Shown here piece by piece: positions 35,430-43,442 of a DNA stretch of 64,000 nucleotides. Numbering within the stretch: the stretch's first letter is position 1; the number at the start of each line of letters is the position of its first letter. The stretch lies in assembly GCF_042680125.1 (NCBI RefSeq), contig NZ_JBHTNY010000010.1; one strand, written 5' to 3'. Origin of the DNA: Robinsoniella peoriensis. Lineage in GTDB: Bacteria > Bacillota > Clostridia > Lachnospirales > Lachnospiraceae. The translations under genes and the position numbers were made by a program. The notes under the pieces were generated by a model. The model made no database searches, was not told the origin of the DNA, and saw only the letters and a program-made list of their open reading frames with translations.

Positions 35430-36932
35430 CTACATTCCCTGTGTTAAACTAAGTAAAGACATAAGAAAGACTCCCAGGTCCGTCATCATTTTCAGGGATC
35501 CCGTTACCATTGGAATCAATACCAACATGCCTGTCCCCGCTGTCCTATCTTCATTTATAATTCTTTCCGACTTATCCAAAAGCCGGTTATTACGCTCCAC
35601 CATAAATATAATCTGCTTTTTAAAGTCTTCACTTCCTGATTCAGACATGGAATATAACATACGAAGGAAAGACTGAACATCCGGCAAATCAAACTCAGTC
35701 ATAAATCCCAGATACGGATCAATGGCTGCCGGATTTTTTTCCATTTCACTCACCAGTTTTTGTAAGCTTTCCTGTAGTACATAAGGTGCCCGGTCAACAG
35801 ACTTTGTTAACGCCACCTGCGGATTGTCCGTTTGTAACAGCAGGGATATCTCCATAATCCATACCGGAAATGCCTTGTCAACTTCCCTTACCATTCTTTT
35901 TTTAGCCATCTTAAGTCCCATTCCCGGCTGCATCAGTGCATAAATAACAGCTGATGCTCCAATGATCGTTACGGGGATATTTTGCAGTATGATTCCTGAT
36001 GCACCTATCATCATGCACAATCCCGCCATTATAAAGGACTTTTTTCTTTCTTTTTTGGGATTATGTTTCATTACACGATCGTAACATCTCTTGATCTCCT
36101 CCCGGTTCTCTTCCAGATCGTTTAGCCAGTTCACACTCAGTTTCTTCTGCCCGATATACCAGATGATAATATTGCTGATAATCAACGACATCGTTGCTGC
36201 TTGTGATAAACCATTGTGTAAAGTCTGAAAATCCTTTGGGAGCATAAACATGGTCAATCCACAAATCAGAAATGAAAGTGCCAGTGAAATGGTTATTTTC
36301 ACTTTTAGATTACTTCTGTCCTTCTCCAACTCATATACTCTTTCTATCCACAGCCTTCGGTCTTCCAGTAAAATATCGATTGCTCCGCTGAATTCTCCGC
36401 CAAAGCTCTCTACCTTTATTAAGAATTCATGCGCCTGACGCAGTCTGCGGCATCCGTAAGCCTCTTCCATTGCAGAAAATGCATCACGGTATAGATCCCC
36501 GCTCTCTTCAAGCGGTTTATTCTGAATGGCGTCCATAACCATCAGAATATGGTCATGCATCTGGCCTTTGGGAAATACGGCCAGAGTATCCTGGAGAGAC
36601 GAGAGAATCTTTGGTCCTTTACGAAAGGAATACAGTAACTGCTCCAGATAATTTGTCACATCCTGAAATCGCTTCTGCTGATACATATTCTTATACGTAT
36701 TTAAAATAATAAAAGGAGAGAGAAAAAGAGAAAAAATTGATACAGCCAGAATATAAGGCAATTGTAATTGATAAATCATACTTATGATAAAAATACTGAC
36801 GAGCGCCAGCAGATAAAATTTCCAAAAAACCAACAGGGAAAAATGATACCCATACCTGTTTACTTCATACACTAAATTTTGGGGGCTGAGCCAGTTACAA
36901 ATACCCGGTTTTCTTTTCGCACTCACTTCCAA
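35430..36932 (-). CDS. Type II/IV pilus platform protein (fused TadB/TadC-like)
   Basis: 500 residues with two T2SSF-like modules, at about 100-250 (VTNYLEQLLYSFRKGPKIL ... FEFLIKVESFGGEF) and about 330-485 (KKRMVREVDKAFPVWIMEISLLLQ ... MYSMSESGSEDF), each followed by membrane helices. In canonical Tad systems TadB and TadC are separate proteins; here one chain carries both. Its start overlaps the CpaF-like gene by 10 bases, so translation is coupled. It likely anchors the ATPase to the membrane and receives pilin-like subunits. Confidence 0.85.
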   Translation of the reverse strand: MEVSAKRKPGICNWLSPQNLVYEVNRYGYHFSLLVFWKFYLLALVSIFIISMIYQLQLPYILAVSIFSLFLSPFIILNTYKNMYQQKRFQDVTNYLEQLLYSFRKGPKILSSLQDTLAVFPKGQMHDHILMVMDAIQNKPLEESGDLYRDAFSAMEEAYGCRRLRQAHEFLIKVESFGGEFSGAIDILLEDRRLWIERVYELEKDRSNLKVKITISLALSFLICGLTMFMLPKDFQTLHNGLSQAATMSLIISNIIIWYIGQKKLSVNWLNDLEENREEIKRCYDRVMKHNPKKERKKSFIMAGLCMMIGASGIILQNIPVTIIGASAVIYALMQPGMGLKMAKKRMVREVDKAFPVWIMEISLLLQTDNPQVALTKSVDRAPYVLQESLQKLVSEMEKNPAAIDPYLGFMTEFDLPDVQSFLRMLYSMSESGSEDFKKQIIFMVERNNRLLDKSERIINEDRTAGTGMLVLIPMVTGSLKMMTDLGVFLMSLLSLTQGM

Positions 36933-37993
36933 TGTTCATACCTCCCTCGTACCCGGAAGGGATCTTCGATATTATCCTGTGTAAATTTTCTCTCAATATT
37001 ATGAGGAAGTTTACGACTTGTCATTTCGCCATTTTCAGCAAGCACCATAATTTCATTCACCCCTCTAACTTCATTCCTGTTATAGATACAGATTTGTTCG
37101 ATATATCTCTGTATCACTCCTACATGATTCATTCGCTTTTTTAATAAAACACCCACATTCACAAATGAGTATATGTCGTTTTCCATGCGGTTCGCAGCCA
37201 GGGAATCTTTCATCATATTCTGAATTCTATCCGGCACTTTGCGAACATCATCTGTATGCAGCGTGGTCAGACAATGGGTACCCGTACTCATTGCTTCCAA
37301 CAAATATTTCACTTCCGCCGATCTGGCCTCTGACAACATAATCCACTTTGGATTTTGGCGCAGACATGCTTTTATTGCCTTGGTATAATCAAACAATTTT
37401 TCATTTACTTTTAGTTCCACCGCATCCTTGCCTGGATTAATATCTGCATAATGAATTTCCAGATTATCCTCAATCGTGATTACTCTTTCATTCGCAGGTA
37501 CAAACCCGGTCAGATATTTCAGCAATTCCGTCTTTCCCGATCCCGGAAGTCCGCACATAATAATATTCATATGAGCTTTTACGGCATTTTCTAAAAATGC
37601 CATCATCTCTCCCGAACAATATCCTGTTTTCTGCATCAACGACTCTGTCAGCCGTCTGCAGGGATCTGTTTTACGGATTGATACAGAGCGGCCAGTACTG
37701 GCTACACTTTCGTGTATTATTGATATCCGCAGAGTTTTCGTCTCTGCCTCCAGCAGATTTTCATTTTTATTGAAATTTGCGCTGACCGCATTGGACAGAC
37801 GCATACTGAACTGATTGATAAAATCTGATGTAACTTCGATGTCCTCTGCAAGAAAACGCCCCTTTTCCAGGTGATCTATCCAGGTATCCCTGCCATTATA
37901 ATTGATGTCTGTCACCAGGTCATCTTTAACATACTTTAAGAAAGGTCCATAATTTTCTTCTTTAAAGGTCCAAAAATCAACTGTATTATTAAT
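36923..37993 (-). CDS. CpaF/TadA-type pilus ATPase, apparent ATT start
   Basis: Walker A GLPGSGKTEL, Walker-B-like region IMLSEARSAEV and the His box TTLHTDD identify a secretion/pilus ATPase of the CpaF group. The N-terminal INNTVDFWTF ... GPFLKYVKDDLVTDINYNGRD agrees with the family before the GTG at 37915, which has no ribosome site. The frame upstream to the preceding stop contains no ATG, GTG or TTG; but a perfect AGGAGG (38001-38006) lies 7 bases before an ATT at 37991-37993. I therefore annotate from there (356 residues); a shorter form from 37915 would be 330. It drives assembly of the Flp-like subunits encoded around it. Confidence 0.88.
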   Translation of the reverse strand: MNNTVDFWTFKEENYGPFLKYVKDDLVTDINYNGRDTWIDHLEKGRFLAEDIEVTSDFINQFSMRLSNAVSANFNKNENLLEAETKTLRISIIHESVASTGRSVSIRKTDPCRRLTESLMQKTGYCSGEMMAFLENAVKAHMNIIMCGLPGSGKTELLKYLTGFVPANERVITIEDNLEIHYADINPGKDAVELKVNEKLFDYTKAIKACLRQNPKWIMLSEARSAEVKYLLEAMSTGTHCLTTLHTDDVRKVPDRIQNMMKDSLAANRMENDIYSFVNVGVLLKKRMNHVGVIQRYIEQICIYNRNEVRGVNEIMVLAENGEMTSRKLPHNIERKFTQDNIEDPFRVRGRYEHWK

Positions 37994-38056
37994 ACTGCTT
38001 CCTCCTTTCTTTCCTTGTTATGCAGGGATCTGAGACGGTCCCTGCAATTAATTGTA

Positions 38057-38236
38057 CTACCAGGGCATTGTTATTTGAGGGGGGCTTGAGATACCAGATT
38101 TGGTAATGAAATTTGTGACGGTGGCAGCGACTGCTTCACCGATGTAATGTCCCAGTGGCGTTGCCAGTAATACCATAATCAGCGCAATAATTGCAACGAT
38201 AATGATAATACCATATTCCTCCAGAAATGCTTTCAT
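38057..38236 (-). CDS. 59-residue Flp-like pilin, first gene of the Tad-like operon
   Basis: Starts MKAFLEEYGIIIIVAIIALI, followed by an Ala/Gly-containing region and the tail KSGISSPPQITMPW. EYG followed by a membrane helix is the core of Flp pilins, but there is no leader peptide before it. AGGAGG lies 9 bases before the ATG at 38236; a longer upstream frame has no site. Expected to be the most abundant pilin (first gene, strong site; inference). Confidence 0.75.
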   Translation of the reverse strand: MKAFLEEYGIIIIVAIIALIMVLLATPLGHYIGEAVAATVTNFITKSGISSPPQITMPW

Positions 38237-38467
38237 AGGCATATTCCTCCTTTCCATATTTTTATATAGAAAATCCCTATAAAAATCAGAGACTATTCTA
38301 GCTTCGTTTATAATTGTGCGATTTATCACACTATTAAAACAACAAGTGTTATCGCTTGTTTCTATAATGATTACTGCTGTTATTTGCGTTAAAAATCCTT
38401 CTTGTTACAAAATAGGGAAAACCTTTGGCGATATGCCAGAATTTATATCATTTAGATGTATATCCAC

Positions 38468-38496
38468 ACTTTAACATAATATATTTATTTTGTCAA
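38468..38496 (-). promoter_or_regulatory. Promoter of the Tad-like operon
   Basis: TTGACA (38491-38496) and TAAAGT (38468-38473) with a 17-base spacer on the minus strand. About 225 bases of leader separate it from the first ATG, with an ACAAG/CTTGT hairpin near 38340-38360. I looked for c-di-GMP riboswitch motifs and could not make a convincing fit (see rejected items). Confidence 0.65.
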
Positions 38497-38500
38497 TAAA

Positions 38501-38540
38501 AAAGAGTGATGTTTTTAATATTATTAAAACATCACTCTTT
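38501..38540 (-). terminator. Terminator of truA
   Basis: A 15-bp stem (AAAGAGTGATGTTTT/AAAACATCACTCTTT) overlaps the truA stop and is followed on the minus strand by TTTTTTATTG, which also begins the next promoter. Confidence 0.85.
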
Positions 38541-39278
38541 GTCTGTATATTCTATTTTTACCAGAGTCAATCCTTCCGGCCTTGCTGTCTCACCTGCTTT
38601 TTTCCGGTCCTTACCTTCCAGAATATCCAATACATACTCTGGTTCAAAGCTGCCATTTCCTACCCGGATTAAGGTACCTGCGATTATTCTTATCATATTG
38701 TACAAAAATCCATTCCCTCGAACCCGGATTGTAATCAGATCATCATTCTTTTCAATATCCAGTGAATAAATTGTTCTTACCGTATTGGTTATCTCCGGTT
38801 TATGGGTACAAAGCCCGGCGAAATCATGCTCCCCTACCATATAAGCAGCCGCTTTACGCATACGCTCCACATCCAGTGGGATATAATAGAACAGGGAATA
38901 CAGGCGGCGTATAGGGTCCTGAAACCGTTTATTCAAAATTTTATACTCATATGTTTTCACCGTGTTGCAGAAACGCGGATGAAAATCTTCTGGCACTTCA
39001 CAGGAATCCTGAATACGGATGTCAGACGGAAGCCTGGTATTCATCGCATAAGAAATCTTATCTGCCGGCATTCTTGCCATTGTATTAAAAACAGCTACAT
39101 TCCCCAGGGCATGTACTCCGGCATCTGTTCTGCTGGCACCGATTACCTTAATTTCCTCCTGGAGAAGTTCGGAAAGATGATGATTTAATTCATCCTCTAT
39201 CGTATTCCCATTGGGTTGTACCTGCCAGCCGCAATAATTTGTGCCGTCATACGCAACCACTAATTTTACTCGCTTCAT
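38532..39278 (-). CDS. truA: tRNA pseudouridine synthase A
   Basis: 248 residues. TruA converts U38-40 of the tRNA anticodon stem to pseudouridine. Catalytic Asp is in GASRTDAGVHA; also YDGTNYCGWQVQPNG at the N-terminus and GNGFLYNMIRIIAGTL near the C-terminus. It is the last gene of the ecf-truA operon, 110 bases after ecfT. Confidence 0.97.
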   Translation of the reverse strand: MKRVKLVVAYDGTNYCGWQVQPNGNTIEDELNHHLSELLQEEIKVIGASRTDAGVHALGNVAVFNTMARMPADKISYAMNTRLPSDIRIQDSCEVPEDFHPRFCNTVKTYEYKILNKRFQDPIRRLYSLFYYIPLDVERMRKAAAYMVGEHDFAGLCTHKPEITNTVRTIYSLDIEKNDDLITIRVRGNGFLYNMIRIIAGTLIRVGNGSFEPEYVLDILEGKDRKKAGETARPEGLTLVKIEYTDKE

Positions 39279-39388
39279 GTTCCATGCACCTACTTTTATT
39301 TCATATCCAAACTCTCAATATAGTATCAAATTGTTTTTCTTTGAAATCAACTGATTATATTTTAATCCCTGAAATCCATTCCTGCTGT

Positions 39389-40195
39389 TTACATTTTTAC
39401 ATATAATTTTATCAGTATCATTCCTGCTAAATACACTAAAAGGCAGATATACGCTGCATAATCCTGCTTTTTATAAACCAGCGGCTTCATCTTGGTTCTA
39501 CCTTCACCGCCATGATAGCCCCGTGCTTCCATAGCCATGGCGAGATCATTCGCTCTTCGAAATGCAGAGATGAATAACGGGACAAGCAATGGAACCAGGT
39601 TCTTTGCCTTTTGAATCAAATTCCCATTTTCAAAATCAGCGCCCCGGGCCATCTGGGCTTTCATTATTTTATCCGTTTCTTCTAACAAAATCGGGATAAA
39701 ACGAAGTGCGATAGACATCATCATCGCTACTTCATGTACCGGTACATGCAATTTATTCAGGGGACGGAGCCCCTTTTCCATACCGTCTGTCAGCTGGTTC
39801 GGTGTTGTAGTCAAAGTCATGACCGATGATCCTATAATTAAAAATGCCAGCCTCAGCGCCATAAATATTGCCGTTTCTATTCCTTCCCGGGTAATGGTAA
39901 ACTTCCATATTGTCAAAACCGGGGTTCCGCCTGTTAAGAAAAGGTTAAAAACAACCGTGATCATCAGAAGAATCATAATCGTCTTCAGACCTTTTACCAT
40001 AAATTTAAAAGGTACTTTAGACATTTTTATCACGACACCCAGGCAGACAGCAGCAAATGCATAAGCAATAAAAGACCGGACGATAAATAAAGATACAATA
40101 AATACAATCGTACCGACTAATTTAGTCCTGGGATCAAGACGGTGAATGGGAGATTTCACCGGATAATATTGTCCTAATGTAATATCTCTTATCAT
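39389..40195 (-). CDS. ecfT: ECF transporter transmembrane protein EcfT
   Basis: 268 residues. EcfT is the coupling subunit of energy-coupling-factor vitamin importers; it interacts with the two ATPases through Ala-Arg-Gly motifs, here MARGADFENG and MEARGYHGG. MIRDITLGQYYPVKSPIHRLDPRTKL is the usual start. I chose this ATG by family resemblance; the GTG at 40240 would add 15 residues and neither has a clear ribosome site. It follows ecfA2 and precedes truA. Confidence 0.92.
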   Translation of the reverse strand: MIRDITLGQYYPVKSPIHRLDPRTKLVGTIVFIVSLFIVRSFIAYAFAAVCLGVVIKMSKVPFKFMVKGLKTIMILLMITVVFNLFLTGGTPVLTIWKFTITREGIETAIFMALRLAFLIIGSSVMTLTTTPNQLTDGMEKGLRPLNKLHVPVHEVAMMMSIALRFIPILLEETDKIMKAQMARGADFENGNLIQKAKNLVPLLVPLFISAFRRANDLAMAMEARGYHGGEGRTKMKPLVYKKQDYAAYICLLVYLAGMILIKLYVKM

Positions 40196-40325
40196 ATTTA
40201 TAACCATTGCATATTGCAGGACCGCCTGCAATACTGCCACAAATAAAACAGGTTGAAAGAATCACAGTGTGGCTTCCTTTCCATTTCTCATTTTTCTTTC
40301 AGCCTTTCAACATCTTCACCATGCA

Positions 40326-41186
40326 TTATTGCATTTTTCTGCCTTTCATGGCTTTTAAGATGGCATCCCTTGCCTCTTCTACCGTGGTAGCGCTGGTATC
40401 AATATTCCATCCTTTGTTCTCAAGGGCCTTTACAGCATAAGTTACCTGCGGCGCCGCCAATCCAATTGCTTCTAACTCTTTATAATGCTGGAAGACATGC
40501 TTTGGCTTGTCATCAAACATGACTTTTCCTTTGTTCATAACGATAATACGCTCCACATAGCGCGCAACATCTTCCATACTATGTGATACCAGAACAACCG
40601 TTATTTTTCTCTCCCTATGGAGTTTTGCTATCTGATCCAGAATATCATCCCGTCCTTTGGGATCCAGACCAGCAGTAGGCTCGTCTAAAATCAACATTTT
40701 CGGCTGCATCGCCAGAATTCCGGCAATAGCCACTCTTCTCTTTTGTCCACCGGACAATTCAAATGGAGATTTCTTATAGTACTTCTCCTTAAGTCCTACC
40801 TGCTGAAGCGCCTCTAATGCCCTCGCTTCTGTCTCTTCCTTTGACAATCCCTGATTTTTAGGACCAAAACAGACATCGGTAAATACATCAATTTCAAACA
40901 GCTGGTGCTCCGGGTACTGGAAAACCAGTCCTACCTGATTTCTGAGACTGCGCATATCATACCCGTCCTGATAGATGTCTTCCCCGTCATAATAGATCTT
41001 ACCGGATGTCCCTTTAACAAGGCCATTCAAATGCTGGATCAATGTGGATTTACCTGATCCGGTATGACCGATAATCCCGATAAACTGTTCATCTGGAATC
41101 TCCAGATTAATATTATCCAGAGCCTTCTTTTCAAATGCTGTACCTTCACTGTACACATAACTTAAATTTTCTATTTTCATCGACAT
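40326..41186 (-). CDS. ecfA2: ECF transporter ATPase EcfA2
   Basis: 286 residues. Walker A GHTGSGKSTL, signature LSGGQKRR, Walker B MLILDEPTAGLD and switch VSHSMEDVA. FEKKALDNINLEI and the C-terminal helix region GLAAPQVTYAVKALENKGW are typical of EcfA2, the second ATPase of group II ECF importers. Its start overlaps ecfA1 by 10 bases. Substrate specificity comes from S components elsewhere. Confidence 0.95.
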   Translation of the reverse strand: MSMKIENLSYVYSEGTAFEKKALDNINLEIPDEQFIGIIGHTGSGKSTLIQHLNGLVKGTSGKIYYDGEDIYQDGYDMRSLRNQVGLVFQYPEHQLFEIDVFTDVCFGPKNQGLSKEETEARALEALQQVGLKEKYYKKSPFELSGGQKRRVAIAGILAMQPKMLILDEPTAGLDPKGRDDILDQIAKLHRERKITVVLVSHSMEDVARYVERIIVMNKGKVMFDDKPKHVFQHYKELEAIGLAAPQVTYAVKALENKGWNIDTSATTVEEARDAILKAMKGRKMQ

Positions 41187-42022
41187 AGTTCATTCACCAA
41201 CTCATCTACACTTAAAATACCTTCCGGCAGATCTGCACCTGCCTTTTTTAACTCATGAGCCAACAGCGTTACCTGAGGAACATCCAGACGATATTTTTTC
41301 AGGGTTTCCACCTGTGAGAAAATTTCTTTGGGCGTTCCCTGCATTACAACTCTGCCCTCATCCATCACAATAACTTTATCAGCATGTACCACTTCTTCCA
41401 TATAGTGGGTGATCAGAATTACCGTCACCTCTTCTACCTGATTTAAAGCTCTTACGGTACGGATTACTTCTTTTCTGCCGGTTGGGTCTAGCATAGCAGT
41501 TGGCTCATCCAGAACAATACACTTTGGATGCATCGCCACGACACCTGCAATGGCAACGCGCTGCTTTTGTCCGCCGGAAAGTTTATTCGGAGATGCTTCC
41601 CGATATTCCCACATGCCGACTGCTTTCAGACTCTCCTCAACCCGTTCCCAGATTTCCTTGGACTCCACTCCCATATTTTCCGGTCCGAACCCAACATCTT
41701 CTTCCACTACCGTTCCTATAATCTGATTATCCGGATTCTGGAATACCATGCCTGCAGTCTGCCGTATCTCCCACACCTTGTTATCATCCCGGGTATCCAT
41801 CCCATCCACATACAGCGTTCCTTCCGTAGGTATCAGAATCGCGTTCAAATGCTTTGCCAGGGTAGACTTTCCAGAGCCATTATGACCCAATATTGCAATA
41901 AAATCCCCTTTTTTCACATCCAGATCCACATGATCAATCGCTCTTTGGGTAGATTCTACATTTCCGTCTTCCCCATATTTAAAATATTCATATACAAGCT
42001 TACTTGCTTTTATAATTCCCAT
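41177..42022 (-). CDS. ecfA1: ECF transporter ATPase EcfA1
   Basis: 281 residues. Walker A GHNGSGKSTL, LSGGQKQR, Walker B IVLDEPTAMLD and switch ITHYMEEVV. MVFQNPDNQIIGTVVEEDVGFGPEN is the Q-loop and EcfA1 signature. First gene of ecfA1-ecfA2-ecfT-truA. In relatives rplQ and rpoA usually precede it; here a LacI gene lies upstream behind a terminator and the operon has its own promoter. Confidence 0.95.
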   Translation of the reverse strand: MGIIKASKLVYEYFKYGEDGNVESTQRAIDHVDLDVKKGDFIAILGHNGSGKSTLAKHLNAILIPTEGTLYVDGMDTRDDNKVWEIRQTAGMVFQNPDNQIIGTVVEEDVGFGPENMGVESKEIWERVEESLKAVGMWEYREASPNKLSGGQKQRVAIAGVVAMHPKCIVLDEPTAMLDPTGRKEVIRTVRALNQVEEVTVILITHYMEEVVHADKVIVMDEGRVVMQGTPKEIFSQVETLKKYRLDVPQVTLLAHELKKAGADLPEGILSVDELVNELCR

Positions 42023-42069
42023 ATTGTCACCTGTTTTAGTTTAATCGTTAACAATTATAATCTTTGTAT

Positions 42070-42098
42070 ATTGTATATGATTTAATGATTTTTTACAA
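42070..42098 (-). promoter_or_regulatory. Promoter of the ecf operon
   Basis: TTGTAA (42093-42098) and TACAAT (42070-42075), 17-base spacer, minus strand, about 45 bases before the ecfA1 ATG. Confidence 0.55.
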
Positions 42099-42203
42099 GG
42101 ACTTTCGCGCCCAGAATTTCTAAAATGATTCTATATATTTTCTAAAATAAAAAAGCAATGGATGAATAGCGCCCCTTTCGAACAATTCTCTAAAATGAAA
42201 ATT

Positions 42204-42248
42204 AAAAGAGAGTGCATAAGTTCGAAGAAACTTTTTTCACTCTCTTTT
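42204..42248 (-). terminator. Terminator of the LacI gene
   Basis: An 11-bp outer stem (AAAAGAGAGTG/CACTCTCTTTT) with an inner AAGTT/AACTT arm separates the LacI gene from the ecf promoter. Confidence 0.8.
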
Positions 42249-42291
42249 AATCACAATATTTTACACTCCCATATCCTGCAGATACTTTATC

Positions 42292-43323
42292 TCATTCTAT
42301 CCTTTTTACGGATTTTCCCTCTATTAGTTCTCCATCAAATACTCTCTGCTGTTCCCGTGCACCGTTTAAGATCACATCAAAGAGCATTTTTATCGTAGCT
42401 TCTGCCATTTCCTCTACCGGCTGTTTTATTGTTGTGACAGACGGATGATAATAAGCCGCCATTTCCAGACCGTCAAATCCCGCTACCGAATAGTTCTCCG
42501 GCACACTCTTTCCGGCATCAAAAATAGCCTTGCAGCATCCAATTGCAATACTGTCAGAAATTGCAAAGATAGCCGTAAAATCTTTTCCTGATTCCAGCAG
42601 TTCCTTCGTAACTGCATAACCGTTTTCCATTGAATAACTATCCACATCGTCCTTCATCCGGGCTACATAGGATTCATCGTATTCAATACCATGTTCCTCC
42701 AGCGCCCTTCTGTACCCCTCCAGCCGGAGCCTTCCAATACTCTCATCATCCTCACCGGATGCGATTATAGCAATTTTACGGTGTCCCTGCTCAATCAGGT
42801 AACTTACCATCTTGGCACTTTCCTTTACATCATCCACGTAGACACTGGAATACCTTTCACTGCCGGATTGGTCCCGCAGACCGATTGTACTGAGTACAAA
42901 GGGAACTGGAATCTGCTCCAGCTTCTCTCTGGAATGGGAAAAATGACCGCCTAAAAATACAATTCCATTCAATCTTTTTTCCTTTTCCAGGCGGATTGCA
43001 ACATCCACCTCATCCTGGTGGTCATCCACATGCTGCAGGACAAATGTATATTTTTTCTCCTGAATTTCCTGCTCAAATATTTTGATCATTTTGCTGAAAA
43101 ACGGGTTCGTAATCCCCTTAATTAATACTGCAATTGCCTTTGCATCTGCACGCTTTAAATTCCTTGCGCTGTTGTTGGGGACATAATGATAATCCTTAAT
43201 CACTTCCATGATTTTCTGCTTCGTTTCTTCATTAATATCCGGATGATTATTCATCGCCCTGGACACCGTACTCACACCAACACCGCATAACTTTGCTATA
43301 TCCTTAATCGTAATAGTTTCCAT
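42292..43323 (-). CDS. LacI-family regulator, probable maltodextrin regulator
   Basis: 343 residues. N-terminal HTH ITIKDIAKLCGVGVSTVSRAMN with hinge helix NNSARNLKRADAKAI. The effector domain has IGLRDQSGSERYSSVYVDD and FAISDSIAIGCCKAIFDAGKSVPENYSVAGFDGLEMAAYYHPSVTTIKQP, the usual LacI C-terminal landmarks. The start has GGAAG 4 bases upstream. It lies directly after malQ on the same strand, so control of alpha-glucan use is likely (inference). Confidence 0.88.
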   Translation of the reverse strand: METITIKDIAKLCGVGVSTVSRAMNNHPDINEETKQKIMEVIKDYHYVPNNSARNLKRADAKAIAVLIKGITNPFFSKMIKIFEQEIQEKKYTFVLQHVDDHQDEVDVAIRLEKEKRLNGIVFLGGHFSHSREKLEQIPVPFVLSTIGLRDQSGSERYSSVYVDDVKESAKMVSYLIEQGHRKIAIIASGEDDESIGRLRLEGYRRALEEHGIEYDESYVARMKDDVDSYSMENGYAVTKELLESGKDFTAIFAISDSIAIGCCKAIFDAGKSVPENYSVAGFDGLEMAAYYHPSVTTIKQPVEEMAEATIKMLFDVILNGAREQQRVFDGELIEGKSVKRIE

Positions 43324-43442
43324 TGATCTTCCTCTTCCCACTATCTAATAGTAAAAGTATATCAACTGATGAATAAAAATACAAGAAAAATAAGATGTAA
43401 TGCAGTACTATCCTCTGCTCCGGTTTTATCTATCCCATTGTC

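Noticed and set aside
38237..38470. Possible cyclic-di-GMP riboswitch in the leader of the Tad-like operon
   Set aside because: GCCAAAGG and ACGCAAAT fragments recall GEMM-I, but the conserved GCAAACC box and the pairing regions are absent. I list only promoter and leader.
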